64,000 nucleotides of DNA from Candidatus Methylopumilus turicensis (GCF_000953015.1 NZ_LN794158.1:806001-870000), one strand, 5' to 3'; positions 9,375-20,274 are shown, counted from the first letter of the stretch. A program made the numbers and translations. Notes: a model not told the origin generated them from the sequence alone.

Positions 9375-10769
9375 ATGACTGTTCGCACACGTTTTGCCCC
9401 AAGTCCTACTGGTTTCCTTCATATTGGCGGCGCACGTACCGCTTTATTCTCCTGGGCTTACGCCCGCAAGCACAAAGGTCAGTTCATTCTTCGTATCGAA
9501 GATACCGATGTGGCACGCTCAACCCCTGAAGCAGTACAAGCGATTTTAGATGGCATGTCATGGTTAGGTTTGGAGTGGGACGAGGGTCCTTTCTATCAAA
9601 TGCAACGCATGGATCGATACAAAGAAATTATCCAAAAAATGCTGACTGAGGGCAGTGCTTATCTTTGTTATTCAAGCAAAGAAGAATTAGATGCTTTGCG
9701 CGAACGTCAGATGCAGGATGGTATCAAGCCACGCTACGATGGTCGCTGGAGACCTGAAGATGCCAAGACGCTTCCCGAGGTTCCTCCTGGTGTGCAACCA
9801 GTTGTGCGCTTTAAAAACCCAAAAACAGGCTTGGTAGAATGGAATGATATGGTTAAAGGCCATATTGCCATCTCAAATGAAGAGCTAGATGATTTGATTA
9901 TTGCTCGCGGCGACGGCACACCCACTTACAACTTTTGTGTGGTGGTTGATGACTGGGAAATGGGCATTACCCAAGTGATACGTGGTGATGACCATGTGAA
10001 TAACACACCTCGCCAAATCAATATGCTTAAAGCACTAGGTGCGACCATTCCTCAGTACGCTCATTTATCCATGATTTTGGGTGATGATGGTCAAAAGCTA
10101 TCTAAACGACACGGCGCAGTGAGTGTGATGCAATATGACGATGATGGCTATTTGCCTGAAGCGGTATTGAATTACTTAGCGCGCTTAGGCTGGTCTCATG
10201 GTGATGATGAAATTTTCAGCATGGAACAATTCTGCGAGTGGTTCGATTTGGACCACATTACGCCATCAGCAGCGCAATTTAATACTGAAAAATTAAACTG
10301 GGTTAATGCGCACTACATTAAGCAAGCAGACTTAATAGTACTGGCTACTGACATTCAAAAACGTCTTTTAGCCAAAGGCATCAAAACTGAAGGCGGTCCC
10401 GATTTGAATGGTGTGATTGCGCTTTATCGTGACCGTGCAAATACGCTTAACGACTTAGCTGCAAGCATTGACTACTTCTATAGTCAGCCTTCATTAGATG
10501 CAGCAGCGGCAGAAAAGCATTTAACACCAGACATTATGCCGATGATGAAAACGATGCTCGCTGAGCTAACTGAAATTGATTGGACTGTTGAAGCGATTCA
10601 TCATGTGATTGAGCAAACAGTCGTAAAAAATGAATTGAAGTTTCCTAAAGTGGCAATGCCGCTTCGTGTGATGGTAACAGGCGGTGGTCAGTCACCAAGC
10701 GTTGATGCTGTGATGCAATTGTTAGGTAAAGAAGAAACACTTAAACGTATGTCAGCTTTTTGCGCTTAA
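9375..10769 (+). CDS. gltX: Glutamyl-tRNA synthetase
   Basis: A class I aminoacyl-tRNA synthetase of 464 residues, normal for bacterial GltX. The HIGH-type motif reads HIGG at residues 16-19 and the KMSKS-type loop reads KLSKR at residues 241-245. The segment [19 protein letters not shown] is diagnostic. It charges tRNA-Glu with glutamate. The C-terminal helical anticodon-binding part is complete. It stands upstream of hfq with 110 bp between, probably as a separate transcription unit. A GluQ (YadB) protein would lack the long C-terminal region seen here. Confidence 0.96.
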   Translation: MTVRTRFAPSPTGFLHIGGARTALFSWAYARKHKGQFILRIEDTDVARSTPEAVQAILDGMSWLGLEWDEGPFYQMQRMDRYKEIIQKMLTEGSAYLCYSSKEELDALRERQMQDGIKPRYDGRWRPEDAKTLPEVPPGVQPVVRFKNPKTGLVEWNDMVKGHIAISNEELDDLIIARGDGTPTYNFCVVVDDWEMGITQVIRGDDHVNNTPRQINMLKALGATIPQYAHLSMILGDDGQKLSKRHGAVSVMQYDDDGYLPEAVLNYLARLGWSHGDDEIFSMEQFCEWFDLDHITPSAAQFNTEKLNWVNAHYIKQADLIVLATDIQKRLLAKGIKTEGGPDLNGVIALYRDRANTLNDLAASIDYFYSQPSLDAAAAEKHLTPDIMPMMKTMLAELTEIDWTVEAIHHVIEQTVVKNELKFPKVAMPLRVMVTGGGQSPSVDAVMQLLGKEETLKRMSAFCA

Positions 10770-10812
10770 ACATATTTGAATAAATTGAGAACGAACGGCA
10801 TATACTGATAGT

Positions 10813-10837
10813 CTTAGTACATGAGTAAAATACTAAG
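10813..10837. repeat. Small inverted repeat between gltX and hfq
   Basis: CTTAGTA at 10813-10819 and TACTAAG at 10831-10837 form a perfect 7-bp dyad with an 11-base loop. There is no T-run after it, so it is a weak terminator candidate. It could equally be an operator or a leader hairpin of hfq. Confidence 0.35.
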
Positions 10838-10879
10838 CTGATTGTTTTAATTTAAACATTACCAAGAAAAGGTGAAAAC

Positions 10880-11116
10880 ATGACTCCTAAAGGGCAGTTG
10901 TTACAAGACCCATTTTTAAATGCATTACGTAAGGAACATGTCCCTGTGTCGATCTATCTCGTTAACGGGATTAAGTTACAAGGTCAGGTTGATTCATTTG
11001 ATCAATACGTGATTTTGCTCAAAAACACAGTCACTCAAATGGTATACAAACATGCCATTTCTACTATTGTTCCAGGCCGCGCTGTCAGCATTCCAACTGG
11101 AGTCGTCGAAGAGTAG
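10880..11116 (+). CDS. hfq: RNA chaperone Hfq
   Basis: The 78-residue product is a full Hfq core: Sm1 region ([30 protein letters not shown]) and Sm2 region ([16 protein letters not shown]). It forms a hexameric ring that pairs small RNAs with mRNAs. The C-terminus stops soon after the core, so the long disordered tail of enterobacterial Hfq is absent, as is usual for betaproteobacteria. A ribosome binding site (AAAAGGTG) precedes ATG at 10880. It heads the hfq-hflX-hflK-hflC-hisZ-purA run. Confidence 0.96.
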   Translation: MTPKGQLLQDPFLNALRKEHVPVSIYLVNGIKLQGQVDSFDQYVILLKNTVTQMVYKHAISTIVPGRAVSIPTGVVEE

Positions 11117-11164
11117 TGTTTTTTGTATTTTTGATGGATAAAAATTTAATGACGTTGTATCGCA

Positions 11165-12292
11165 ATGCTTGATCGACCAGAAACTAGTAGTGATGCCATA
11201 TTAGTTAGTTTGGACTTTGGTGAGTCGGGGTATGAAGAGAGCCTCGAGGAACTCAAACAGCTCGCAATCAGTGCCGGTATTAACATTCGCGGCGTTGTTG
11301 AGGGTAAACGAGACAAACCTGACGCCAAGCTTTATTTAGGTTCTGGAAAAGCGGAAGAACTGGCTGAAATGGTAAAAGCCACTGAATCACGCGCTGTTGT
11401 ATTCAATCATGATCTAAGTCCCTCACAACAACGAAATTTAGAACGTCTACTTGAGTGTCGAGTGGCTGATCGCACTGGTCTAATTCTCGATATATTTGCT
11501 CAACGCGCTAAGAGTCACGAGGGAAAACTTCAGGTAGAACTTGCTCAACTTGAGCATCTTTCTACACGCCTAGTCCGTGGATGGACCCATTTGGAGCGTC
11601 AAAAAGGCGGCATCGGTGTGCGTGGTGGGCCAGGTGAAACTCAACTTGAACTTGATCGGCGGATGTTGCGAGTTCGGGTTAAGCAACTCCGTGAAAAGCT
11701 TGATAAACTCAAACAACAGCGTGGAATGCAACGACGTTCTCGTCAGCGATCCCAAGTGATGTCGGTGTCACTGGTTGGTTATACCAACGCTGGCAAATCT
11801 ACCTTATTTAATCGTCTAACACAGTCTAAAGTGCTCGCTGCAGATCAGTTATTTGCAACCTTAGATACTACCTCGCGCAAGCTTTACATTCCTGATGCTG
11901 GCGCAATGGTCATTTCTGATACGGTGGGTTTTATTAAACATCTACCCCATGCCTTAGTAGAAGCTTTTGGGGCGACGCTCGAAGAGTCTGTTCAATCTGA
12001 CCTGTTACTACATATTGTAGATTCAGCAAGCACCAATCGCGATGAGCAAATTGAACAAGTCAACAAGGTGCTTGGTGAAATTGGGGCTCAGGACGTTGCT
12101 CAAATTTTAGTCATGAATCAAATTGATCGTGCAGGGTTACAGGCGGGCTTGGAGCGGGATGAATATGGTAGAATTTGCAAAGTGTTGATTTCAGCAAAAA
12201 CTGGTGCCGGCTTGCAGTACCTAGAGCAAGCATTAAAAGAACATCAGCAACGCTTGTACGACTACAGAACAACTGAAGCGGCATACCTTTAA
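11165..12292 (+). CDS. hflX: Ribosome-associated GTPase HflX
   Basis: HflX is a GTPase that binds the 50S subunit and splits stalled ribosomes. The 375-residue product has the N-terminal HflX domain with its coiled coil (LREKLDKLKQQRGMQRRSRQ) followed by a GTPase domain: G1 GYTNAGKST at residues 205-213, G3 DTVGF at 252-256 and G4 NQID at 318-321. The G4 lysine of the usual NKxD is a glutamine here. The ribosome binding site is poor and ATG at 11165 gives the family's normal start (MLDRPE). Lies between hfq and hflKC as in many proteobacteria. Confidence 0.94.
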   Translation: MLDRPETSSDAILVSLDFGESGYEESLEELKQLAISAGINIRGVVEGKRDKPDAKLYLGSGKAEELAEMVKATESRAVVFNHDLSPSQQRNLERLLECRVADRTGLILDIFAQRAKSHEGKLQVELAQLEHLSTRLVRGWTHLERQKGGIGVRGGPGETQLELDRRMLRVRVKQLREKLDKLKQQRGMQRRSRQRSQVMSVSLVGYTNAGKSTLFNRLTQSKVLAADQLFATLDTTSRKLYIPDAGAMVISDTVGFIKHLPHALVEAFGATLEESVQSDLLLHIVDSASTNRDEQIEQVNKVLGEIGAQDVAQILVMNQIDRAGLQAGLERDEYGRICKVLISAKTGAGLQYLEQALKEHQQRLYDYRTTEAAYL

Positions 12293-12316
12293 TTTATTGA
12301 TTTATCGGAGTTTTAA

Positions 12317-13483
12317 ATGGCAAACGATCTTGGCTGGGGCAATCGTAACAATGAAGGCCCACCTGATTTAGACGAGGTTATGCGTCAGTTTAGTCGTAAA
12401 TTAAAATCTTTATTTGGGCAAACTCCTGAGACGGGTGGGGAGTCAAACGACAAACCTAAAATTTCAGCACTACCGATACTTGGTTTAATTGGGCTAGTAT
12501 GGATTGCAACCGGCTTTTACATTGTCGACCAAGGTTCCCGTGGGGTAGTTTTACGATTCGGCAAACACGTCGAAACATCCTTTCCTGGCCCACGTTGGCA
12601 CATGCCTTTTCCTTTTGAGTCAGTTACAGTTGTTAATATGGAGCAAGTGCGCACCATTGAAATCGGATATCGCTCAGCGGAAGGTAGCACTGGACGAAGC
12701 AAGCAGCTCAACGAATCGCTCATGCTGACGGATGACGAAAACATTATTGACTTGCAATTCGCTGTGCAATACAACCTTAAGAACGTTGAAGAGACGCTTT
12801 TTAACAATCGAAGCGCGGAAGAGGCTGTGCGAGGTATTGCTGAAACAGCCATTCGAGAAGTTGTTGGTAAAAGCAAGCTTGACTTTGCTTTGTATGAAGG
12901 GCGTGATGAAGTCTCAATCAACACCAAAAAGCTAATGCAAGAAGTACTGGATCGTTACAAGACTGGCATTAACGTAGTGAGTGTAACGATGCAAAACGCT
13001 CAGCCTCCAGAACAAGTTCAAGCTGCTTTTGAGGACGCGGTTAAGGCTAAGCAAGATTTAGAGCGTCAAAAAAATGAGGGTCAGGCTTACGCAAACGATG
13101 TGATACCAAAAGCACGCGGAACAGCCTCAAGATTATTGCAAGAAGCCAATGGTTACAAATTAAGAGTTGAAAATGAGGCGCAAGGTAATGCAAGCCGCTT
13201 CAATCAAATCTTTGCTCAATACCAACACGCACCAGAGGTCACGCGCTCTCGCATGTATCTCGATGCACAAGAGCAGATTATGTCGAGCGTCAGCAAAGTG
13301 ATCGTTGATCAAAAAAACGGCAATAGCTTACTTTATTTACCGCTAGACAAACTGATTGCGGCAACTGCTGCAAATGCACCACCAGTGAATACTGATGTGC
13401 CTGGAGCGCCAGCAGCGGCTGAAACTACCACAGATGCCAAAGTTCGAAATTCGTCGCGCAGTCGCGAACGCGACAGTAGATAA
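12317..13483 (+). CDS. hflK: HflK, FtsH protease modulator
   Basis: The 388-residue product has a short glycine-rich N-terminus (NDLGWGNRNNEGPPDLDEV), one transmembrane helix around residues 53-72, and an SPFH/band 7 domain facing the periplasm (GSRGVVLRFGKHVETSFPGPRWHMPFP). With HflC it forms a large cage around the membrane protease FtsH and limits its access to substrates. The C-terminal tail is rich in A, P and R. A ribosome binding site TCGGAG precedes ATG. hflC starts 2 bp after the stop, so the pair is co-translated. Confidence 0.94.
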   Translation: MANDLGWGNRNNEGPPDLDEVMRQFSRKLKSLFGQTPETGGESNDKPKISALPILGLIGLVWIATGFYIVDQGSRGVVLRFGKHVETSFPGPRWHMPFPFESVTVVNMEQVRTIEIGYRSAEGSTGRSKQLNESLMLTDDENIIDLQFAVQYNLKNVEETLFNNRSAEEAVRGIAETAIREVVGKSKLDFALYEGRDEVSINTKKLMQEVLDRYKTGINVVSVTMQNAQPPEQVQAAFEDAVKAKQDLERQKNEGQAYANDVIPKARGTASRLLQEANGYKLRVENEAQGNASRFNQIFAQYQHAPEVTRSRMYLDAQEQIMSSVSKVIVDQKNGNSLLYLPLDKLIAATAANAPPVNTDVPGAPAAAETTTDAKVRNSSRSRERDSR

Positions 13484-13485
13484 GG

Positions 13486-14370
13486 ATGAGAATTGATATG
13501 AGAAATTTAGGCGCTATATTTTTTGGTTTTTTGATTTTAGTGATTGTAGTCAGTGCTTCAGCATTTACAGTGGACCAACGTGAATATGCTTTGGTGAAAC
13601 GCCTTGGTGAGGTTGTAGCGATTGAGAAAACACCGGGCTTATACTTTAAAGTTCCTTTTGTTGATAACGTGGTCTATTTTGACAATCGAATTTTGACCCT
13701 CAACTGGGAGGAACCTGACCGTTTTATCACTAGCGAGAAAAAAAACGTACTGGTGGATTCTTTTGTTAAGTGGCGCATTATTGACCCCCAAAAATATTAC
13801 GTTTCTGTCAAAGGCGATGAAGTGCAAGCAGAGCGTCGTTTATCGCAAACAGTGAATGATGGACTTCGTGCGGAATTCGGCAAGAGAACGATCCATGATG
13901 TTGTTTCTGGTGAACGCGGTCAAATTATGGAAATCTTACGTCAACGTGCTGACCGCGACTCCCGACAAATTGGCATCCAAGTGCTGGATGTTCGTATCAA
14001 GCGTGTTGATTTGCCTGAAAATGTGAGCAATTCCGTTTACGACCGAATGGAAGCGGAACGTAAAGGAGTTGCGAATCAGTTGCGTTCAGAAGGTTCTGCT
14101 GCTGCGGAAAAAATCCGCGCCGATGCGGACAGACAGCGTGAAGTCATTGTGGCAGAAGCGTTTAAAGAGGCGCAACGCGTGAAGGGTGAGGGCGATGCTA
14201 AGGCTGCCGCTATTTATTCAGCTGCTTATGGTAAAAGTCCTGAGTTTTATGCCTTTTATCGAAGTCTTGAAGCGTATCGTAATAGCTTCAAGAGCAAAAG
14301 CGATGTCATGGTGCTTGAGCCAAGCTCTGACTTTTTAAAATACATGCGCAACTCTGGCGCAAAAAAATAA
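13486..14370 (+). CDS. hflC: HflC, FtsH protease modulator
   Basis: A 294-residue SPFH-domain partner of HflK with one N-terminal transmembrane helix (about residues 6-27) and a periplasmic band 7 domain (FTVDQREYALVKRLGEVVAIEKTPGLYFKVPF), then the helical EKIRADADRQREVIVAEA stretch. The HflKC cage regulates FtsH. A second in-frame ATG at 13498 is also possible and has AAGGA 11 bp upstream; the two starts differ by 4 residues. Fourth gene of the hfq operon. Confidence 0.94.
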   Translation: MRIDMRNLGAIFFGFLILVIVVSASAFTVDQREYALVKRLGEVVAIEKTPGLYFKVPFVDNVVYFDNRILTLNWEEPDRFITSEKKNVLVDSFVKWRIIDPQKYYVSVKGDEVQAERRLSQTVNDGLRAEFGKRTIHDVVSGERGQIMEILRQRADRDSRQIGIQVLDVRIKRVDLPENVSNSVYDRMEAERKGVANQLRSEGSAAAEKIRADADRQREVIVAEAFKEAQRVKGEGDAKAAAIYSAAYGKSPEFYAFYRSLEAYRNSFKSKSDVMVLEPSSDFLKYMRNSGAKK

Positions 14371-14385
14371 TTGATTTGAGTTTTT

Positions 14386-15540
14386 ATGCGTAATTGGTTA
14401 CTTCCCGAATATATCGAAGATGTACTCCCTATTGAAGCAAGTCAGATAGAGATTTTTCGCAGATCTTTGCTTGATTTGTTAGATGTTAATGGCTATCAGC
14501 TTGTCATGCCGCCGATGTTGGAATACCTAGAATCACTTATCACTGGCGTTGGTCATGACTTAGACTTGGCGACCTTTAAGGTGGTTGATCAGCTGACAGG
14601 CCGCCTCATGGGTGTTCGCGCTGATATTACTCCTCAAGCCGCTCGCATTGATGCCCATATGCTTAACAACCAAGGGGTCACCAGACTTTGTTATGCTGGG
14701 AGCGTTTTACGAACAAATCCTAGCGGACTTGCCCAAACGCGACAGCCTATGCAGTTGGGTGCTGAATTGTTTGGCCATGCGGGGATTGAAGCTGATATTG
14801 AAATTCAACGCTTAATGGTGAAAACACTTCAAGCTGCTAACGTGAATGCATTACAAATCGACTTCAGTCACGTGGGTATTTTTGATAGCTTAATGATTAA
14901 TACCCATGCAAATGACTTATTAAAGCAGTCAATTTATGAAGCTTTGCAAAGTAAAGACAAAACAGAGCTAAGATTCCTGACTAAGGATTTCGATGCTGAT
15001 ATTCGCGAGGCTTTATGTCGACTGACGGAACTGAATGGTGATGTCAGTGTGTTGGATAATGCCTTAAGGGACCTTCCAAAATCCCCTAAAATCAAACAGG
15101 CACTCAATGATCTCCAACAAGTTGCCAATGCCCTCGCTGATTTGGGTGTTGGGATTAGTTTCGATTTAGCCGAACTTCGGGGCTATCACTATCATAGTGG
15201 TATGGTGTTTGCTGCTTACGCACAGGGCTATGCTGGGCCATTAGCTTTTGGTGGTCGCTATGATGAGGTCGGCCAAGCTTTTGGGCGTGCACGTCCGGCG
15301 ACTGGCTTTAGTCTTGATCTCCGAGGGTTAGTTAAATCGTTACCAACGCATACATCTACAAAAGCAATACTGGCTCCATACGGATATGACCCTGAGTTAT
15401 TGAACAAGATTGAAGCATTAAGAACTTCTGGTGAGAGAGTTATTCAAGCGCTCCCAGGTCATGATGCGCACGAAAAAGAGTTAGGGTGTGACAGGAGATT
15501 GATTCACCAGGCAGGCCAGTGGCAAGTTGTGGCCGCGTAG
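14386..15540 (+). CDS. hisZ: ATP phosphoribosyltransferase regulatory subunit HisZ
   Basis: HisZ is a class II aminoacyl-tRNA-synthetase-like protein that makes the short-form HisG active and feedback-sensitive in histidine synthesis. The 384-residue product opens with WLLPEYIEDVLPIEA and carries the HisRS-like motifs TFKVVDQLTGRLMGVRADITPQAARI and GGRYDEVGQAFG. It is shorter than HisRS and lacks its anticodon-binding domain, and the position between hflC and purA is the standard one for HisZ in betaproteobacteria. This implies a short-form HisG elsewhere in the genome. Confidence 0.93.
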   Translation: MRNWLLPEYIEDVLPIEASQIEIFRRSLLDLLDVNGYQLVMPPMLEYLESLITGVGHDLDLATFKVVDQLTGRLMGVRADITPQAARIDAHMLNNQGVTRLCYAGSVLRTNPSGLAQTRQPMQLGAELFGHAGIEADIEIQRLMVKTLQAANVNALQIDFSHVGIFDSLMINTHANDLLKQSIYEALQSKDKTELRFLTKDFDADIREALCRLTELNGDVSVLDNALRDLPKSPKIKQALNDLQQVANALADLGVGISFDLAELRGYHYHSGMVFAAYAQGYAGPLAFGGRYDEVGQAFGRARPATGFSLDLRGLVKSLPTHTSTKAILAPYGYDPELLNKIEALRTSGERVIQALPGHDAHEKELGCDRRLIHQAGQWQVVAA

Positions 15541-15629
15541 ATCTATTTAATCGAACAAAAGACTTTAAAAAGTCAGCAAAAAAATTAGCAGTACACAATT
15601 AAAAAAAGCACTTAAAAATTACTAGGTAA

Positions 15630-16954
<1,325 letters not shown>

Positions 16955-16955
<1 letters not shown>

Positions 16956-17503
16956 TGAAGCCAGTTCAAAAACAACGTATGGCATGGGCTCTAACTGGCT
17001 CAGGTCATTATTTGCGGGAATGTATCGACATTTTTAACAAGCTTGAAGATGTCGATCTTTTTTTGAGCAAAGCGGCTGCTGAGATCCTTCAGCAATATGG
17101 TTATCACCATAATGTCGGTAAAGTTTATCAAGACAAAACAGCCAGTGCTGTTCCAGTTGAGTTGTTTTACCGTGGCGCGTATCACACGGTAGTTATTGCA
17201 CCAACAACTTCAAATACCGTGGCAAAAATGGTCTATGGGATTTCAGACAATTTAGTCACAAATATTTTTGCCCAAGCAGGGAAGTGCCGAGTACCCAATA
17301 TTGTTTTTGCATGTGATACTGAGGAAGAGGTTGAATCAGAAGCGCCTCGCAATAATATGGTAAAAGTCTATCCAAGAAGGATTGACTTGGAAAACACGGC
17401 AAAACTCAAAGCATTCGAAGAAACAACAGTCGTCGAGAATATGCAACAACTCGATAGCGCGATTCAAGCAAGATTAGCGTGTCTGAAAGCCTCCTCTTTT
17501 TAA
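16955..17503 (+). CDS. Flavoprotein of the DmrB/archaeoflavoprotein type (C1 cofactor cluster)
   Basis: The 182-residue product has a flavodoxin-like fold of the HFCD flavoprotein family: an opening WALTGSGHYLRECIDIF, a central VVIAPTTSNTVAKMVYGISDNLVTN, and PNIVFACDTEEE. Archaeal relatives include DmrB, which reduces dihydromethanopterin. Related archaeal-type flavoproteins (AfpA) occur in methylotroph tetrahydromethanopterin gene islands. ATG at 16955 is preferred over the TTG one codon before it, as it makes a TGATG junction with purA. It overlaps the DUF6513 gene by 25 bp. A redox step in making or recycling the C1 carrier is a reasonable inference, unproven. Confidence 0.78.
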
Positions 17504-18870
17504 CTGGCAAGTTGGCCGAAAAAAGCTTGCAGCAGGTATTGGCAAGCATACAGCCAACCCCTTTTAAATATCGCGTTACTCAAATCGGCGTTTCTGTTGC
17601 TGCCCTAATGACGCCCGAATTGATTGCAAGGCGACTTCAAGATGTCGGTGATGCGACTCAAGTGATTGTGCCTGGGTTATGTTGTGGAGACCTCACAATA
17701 CTTGAAGACAAATATGGCGTGCCTGTTGCGCGAGGCCCTGTGGATTTGAAAGACCTGCCACAGTATTTCGGCCGAGGAGGTAAGGTGCCAGACCTAACAA
17801 AGTATGAAGTTAATATTTTTGCTGAGATTGTCGACGCCCCTCAGCTCAGTCTTGATGATATTTTGGCGCGTGCCCTTCACTTTAAAGCCCAAGGGGCTAA
17901 TATCATTGATCTAGGCTGTTTACCCAATACGCCTTTTCCCCATTTAGCAGACGCAATAAAATTACTAAAGAAAACGGGGTTAAAAGTCAGTGTTGACTCT
18001 CTCAATGCGGATGATCTTTTATTGGCAGGGAGAACTGGTGCTGACTTCTTGCTGAGTTTGACAGAGCATTCCCTATGGATTGCACAAGAAGTGGATGCAA
18101 TTCCGATATTAATTCCTGCCAAATCTGGTAGCTTGCCATCTCTGTATCGTGCAATCGAGGGTATGAAAAAAATAGGTAAGCCATTTATTGCCGACGCAAT
18201 TTTAGATCCTATTCCATTTGGATTCACTGAGTCTATTGTGCGATATCAAAAGCTTCGCAAGCGCTATCCAGAGATTGAAATTATGATGGGGGTTGGAAAT
18301 ATCACTGAGCTGACCGATGCGGACACCACTGGAATTAATGCGATTTTATTTGGCATTATTACTGAACTGCGCATTAATGCAGTCTTAGCGACATCAGTGA
18401 GTCCGCATGCAATCAATGCGGTTGCTGAGGCCGATATAGCAAGGCGCATGATGTATGCTTCGCGAGAGGAAAATCGTTTGCCTCGCGACTACACCTCTGG
18501 ACTATTGGGTTTGCATGACAGACGTCCATTTACTTACTCACCGGATGAAGTTGCAGCATTTGCAGCGCAAATCAAAGATCCTAGTTTTAGGATTCAAGTA
18601 AGCAAAGATGGATTACATATCTACAATCGCGACGGCATGTTAACCGACGTGGATCCTTTTAAACTTTATCCGCATTTAAAGGTTGAAGATGATGCGTCAC
18701 ATGCTTTTTATTTAGGCGTTGAGCTAGCAAGGGCACAAATTGCATGGCAGTTACAAAAACGATATACCCAAGATGAGGAGCTGGAATGGGGTATTAATAC
18801 CCACAAGAGTGACCAGTCTGGAAAAACTGCACACAGAGAAGCATCAATGAAAGAAAAAAAGCAAAAGTAA
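17479..18870 (+). CDS. DUF6513 / dihydropteroate synthase-related protein
   Basis: A 463-residue protein of the archaeal-methylotroph family labelled dihydropteroate synthase-related. The N-terminal region (about 1-130) is DUF6513 (LFLTGKLAEKSLQQVL, PGLCCGDL, RGPVDLKDLP). The middle holds a TIM-barrel DHPS-like part (GANIIDLGCLPNTPFPHL, VSVDSLN, FIADAILDPIPFGF). The C-terminal part (SFRIQVSKDGLHIYNRDG) is family-specific. It starts with GTG and overlaps the flavoprotein gene by 25 bp. A role in tetrahydromethanopterin synthesis, perhaps joining pterin and arylamine parts as DHPS does for folate, fits fold and context but is inference. It is too divergent and long to be FolP. Confidence 0.82.
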   Translation: MSESLLFLTGKLAEKSLQQVLASIQPTPFKYRVTQIGVSVAALMTPELIARRLQDVGDATQVIVPGLCCGDLTILEDKYGVPVARGPVDLKDLPQYFGRGGKVPDLTKYEVNIFAEIVDAPQLSLDDILARALHFKAQGANIIDLGCLPNTPFPHLADAIKLLKKTGLKVSVDSLNADDLLLAGRTGADFLLSLTEHSLWIAQEVDAIPILIPAKSGSLPSLYRAIEGMKKIGKPFIADAILDPIPFGFTESIVRYQKLRKRYPEIEIMMGVGNITELTDADTTGINAILFGIITELRINAVLATSVSPHAINAVAEADIARRMMYASREENRLPRDYTSGLLGLHDRRPFTYSPDEVAAFAAQIKDPSFRIQVSKDGLHIYNRDGMLTDVDPFKLYPHLKVEDDASHAFYLGVELARAQIAWQLQKRYTQDEELEWGINTHKSDQSGKTAHREASMKEKKQK

Positions 18871-19466
18871 TGAGCGCTTCAATGAAAACCTCGGACAAAA
18901 TTAATGAGATTATTCTCATTACTGAATGTGAAAATGGCGCTGCCCACATTGCGCCTTTTGGGGTGCGTGAAAGAAATGGCTTGATCCTGATTGCGCCTTT
19001 CAGGCCGTCATTAAGTTTAGACAACTTAATGAGTGGTCGGTCTGCCACCATTAATATGACAGATGACGTAAGAGTATTTGCAGGTGTATTGACTGGGCGA
19101 CGCAACTGGCCTGTTCAGACAATAGGAAGCGCTTTAATACTTGCATCAGCACTTTCTTATCAGTCACTTGAATTGGTGAAAGTCGAGGATGATCAAGTGC
19201 GTCCTAATCTCTATTTTAGAGTGATCAAAGAGGAAATGCTTAAAGCCTTTCAGGGTTATAACCGTGCGCAAGCTGCTGTCATTGAGTTATGTGTTTTAGT
19301 CAGCAGATTAAACATGTTGCCACTAGAAAAAATTACGCAAGAAATGAGCTACCTTGGGATTGCCATAGAAAAAACGGGAAGCCATCGTGAGATTGAGGCT
19401 TGGAAGTGGTTAGTGGAAGCCGTTGAAAATCATCAAGCGCAGATTTCAGGGGGGCATATTGCTTAA
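18870..19466 (+). CDS. DUF447 family protein (C1 cofactor cluster)
   Basis: The 198-residue product matches DUF447, a family confined largely to methanogens and methylotrophs with a flavin-reductase-like split-barrel N-terminus (ENGAAHIAPFGVRERNGLILIAPF, then NMTDDVRVFAGVLTGRRNWP) and a helical C-terminal part. Its function is not established. The start is a TAATG junction with the DUF6513 gene, and its end overlaps the mfnB start, so it is part of one tightly packed operon. A role in the tetrahydromethanopterin or methylofuran pathway is inferred from distribution and neighbours. Confidence 0.78.
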   Translation: MSASMKTSDKINEIILITECENGAAHIAPFGVRERNGLILIAPFRPSLSLDNLMSGRSATINMTDDVRVFAGVLTGRRNWPVQTIGSALILASALSYQSLELVKVEDDQVRPNLYFRVIKEEMLKAFQGYNRAQAAVIELCVLVSRLNMLPLEKITQEMSYLGIAIEKTGSHREIEAWKWLVEAVENHQAQISGGHIA

Positions 19467-20160
19467 GCAACAGATTTCAGTGAAGATGTTGGCAAGTGTT
19501 GCAAGCGTCGAGGAGGCTTTAATTGCGCTTGAGGCTGGGGTTGATATGATCGACTTAAAAAATCCTGCTCTTGGCGCTCTTGGTGCTCTTAACCATGCCT
19601 TGGTCAAAGAGATCGTTCTGACCATTAATCAACGCTCCGCAGTCAGTGCAACCATTGGAGATTTGCCAATGGATCCTGATATCATTTTTGAAGCAAGTAG
19701 CGCCATGATTGCAACAGGGGTTGATATTGTCAAAATAGGTTTTTTTGGGCGAGACCATCACACTGAATGTTTAAAGGCTTTGAAGCCCTTAAGCACTCAT
19801 AACAAGCTGATAGCCGTTTTATTTTCTGATGAGCAACCGAAATTAAATTTAATGCTAGACTCGCTAGCACTTTTTGCAAATGCAGGGTTTTATGGGGTGA
19901 TGTTAGATACCGCAGACAAAACCAATGGGCACTTGCTCAGTTATCTAGATGTGGATCAGCTTGCTGAATTTGTGCGCCAATCAAAAATGTTAGGATTAAT
20001 TACAGGACTAGCAGGCTCTATTCAAGCTGAACATATTAATCAACTCTTAATAGCTGACCCATCATATCTGGGTTTTAGAGGGGCGCTATGTGAACAAAAT
20101 CAAAGAGTATTTGGTCTTGATATAAGCAAAGTTAAGCGCATTAAAAATCAGTTGCACTAG
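19459..20160 (+). CDS. mfnB: (5-formylfuran-3-yl)methyl phosphate synthase (MfnB family)
   Basis: MfnB condenses two glyceraldehyde-3-phosphates into the furan precursor of methanofuran; methylotrophs need the related methylofuran for formyl transfer. The product has the family opening VEEALIALEAGVDMIDLKNPALGALGAL, with the conserved lysine in DLKNP, then a TIM-barrel body (GVDIVKIGFFG, GFYGVMLDTADK, ITGLAGSI). Start choice: TTG at 19459 lies just after a G-rich ribosome binding site (AGGGGGG ending 19454) and gives 233 aa. TTG at 19423 and ATG at 19486 are alternatives. It overlaps the DUF447 gene by 8 bp and ends the cofactor cluster. Confidence 0.85.
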   Translation: MLKQQISVKMLASVASVEEALIALEAGVDMIDLKNPALGALGALNHALVKEIVLTINQRSAVSATIGDLPMDPDIIFEASSAMIATGVDIVKIGFFGRDHHTECLKALKPLSTHNKLIAVLFSDEQPKLNLMLDSLALFANAGFYGVMLDTADKTNGHLLSYLDVDQLAEFVRQSKMLGLITGLAGSIQAEHINQLLIADPSYLGFRGALCEQNQRVFGLDISKVKRIKNQLH

Positions 20161-20274
20161 AATATGTAAGCGTTACTCAATGCATAGCAAGCCAATCATT
20201 TTGGATAAGTGAGCTGAGTGACATACGATGAAGACTCAATCACCCGACTCTTGGTGATTGCAAACGTGGAAAAT

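Noticed and set aside
12517-12927. 136-codon open frame antisense to hflK
   Set aside because: Serine-rich shadow of a conserved gene, with no ribosome binding site or neighbours that would suit it.
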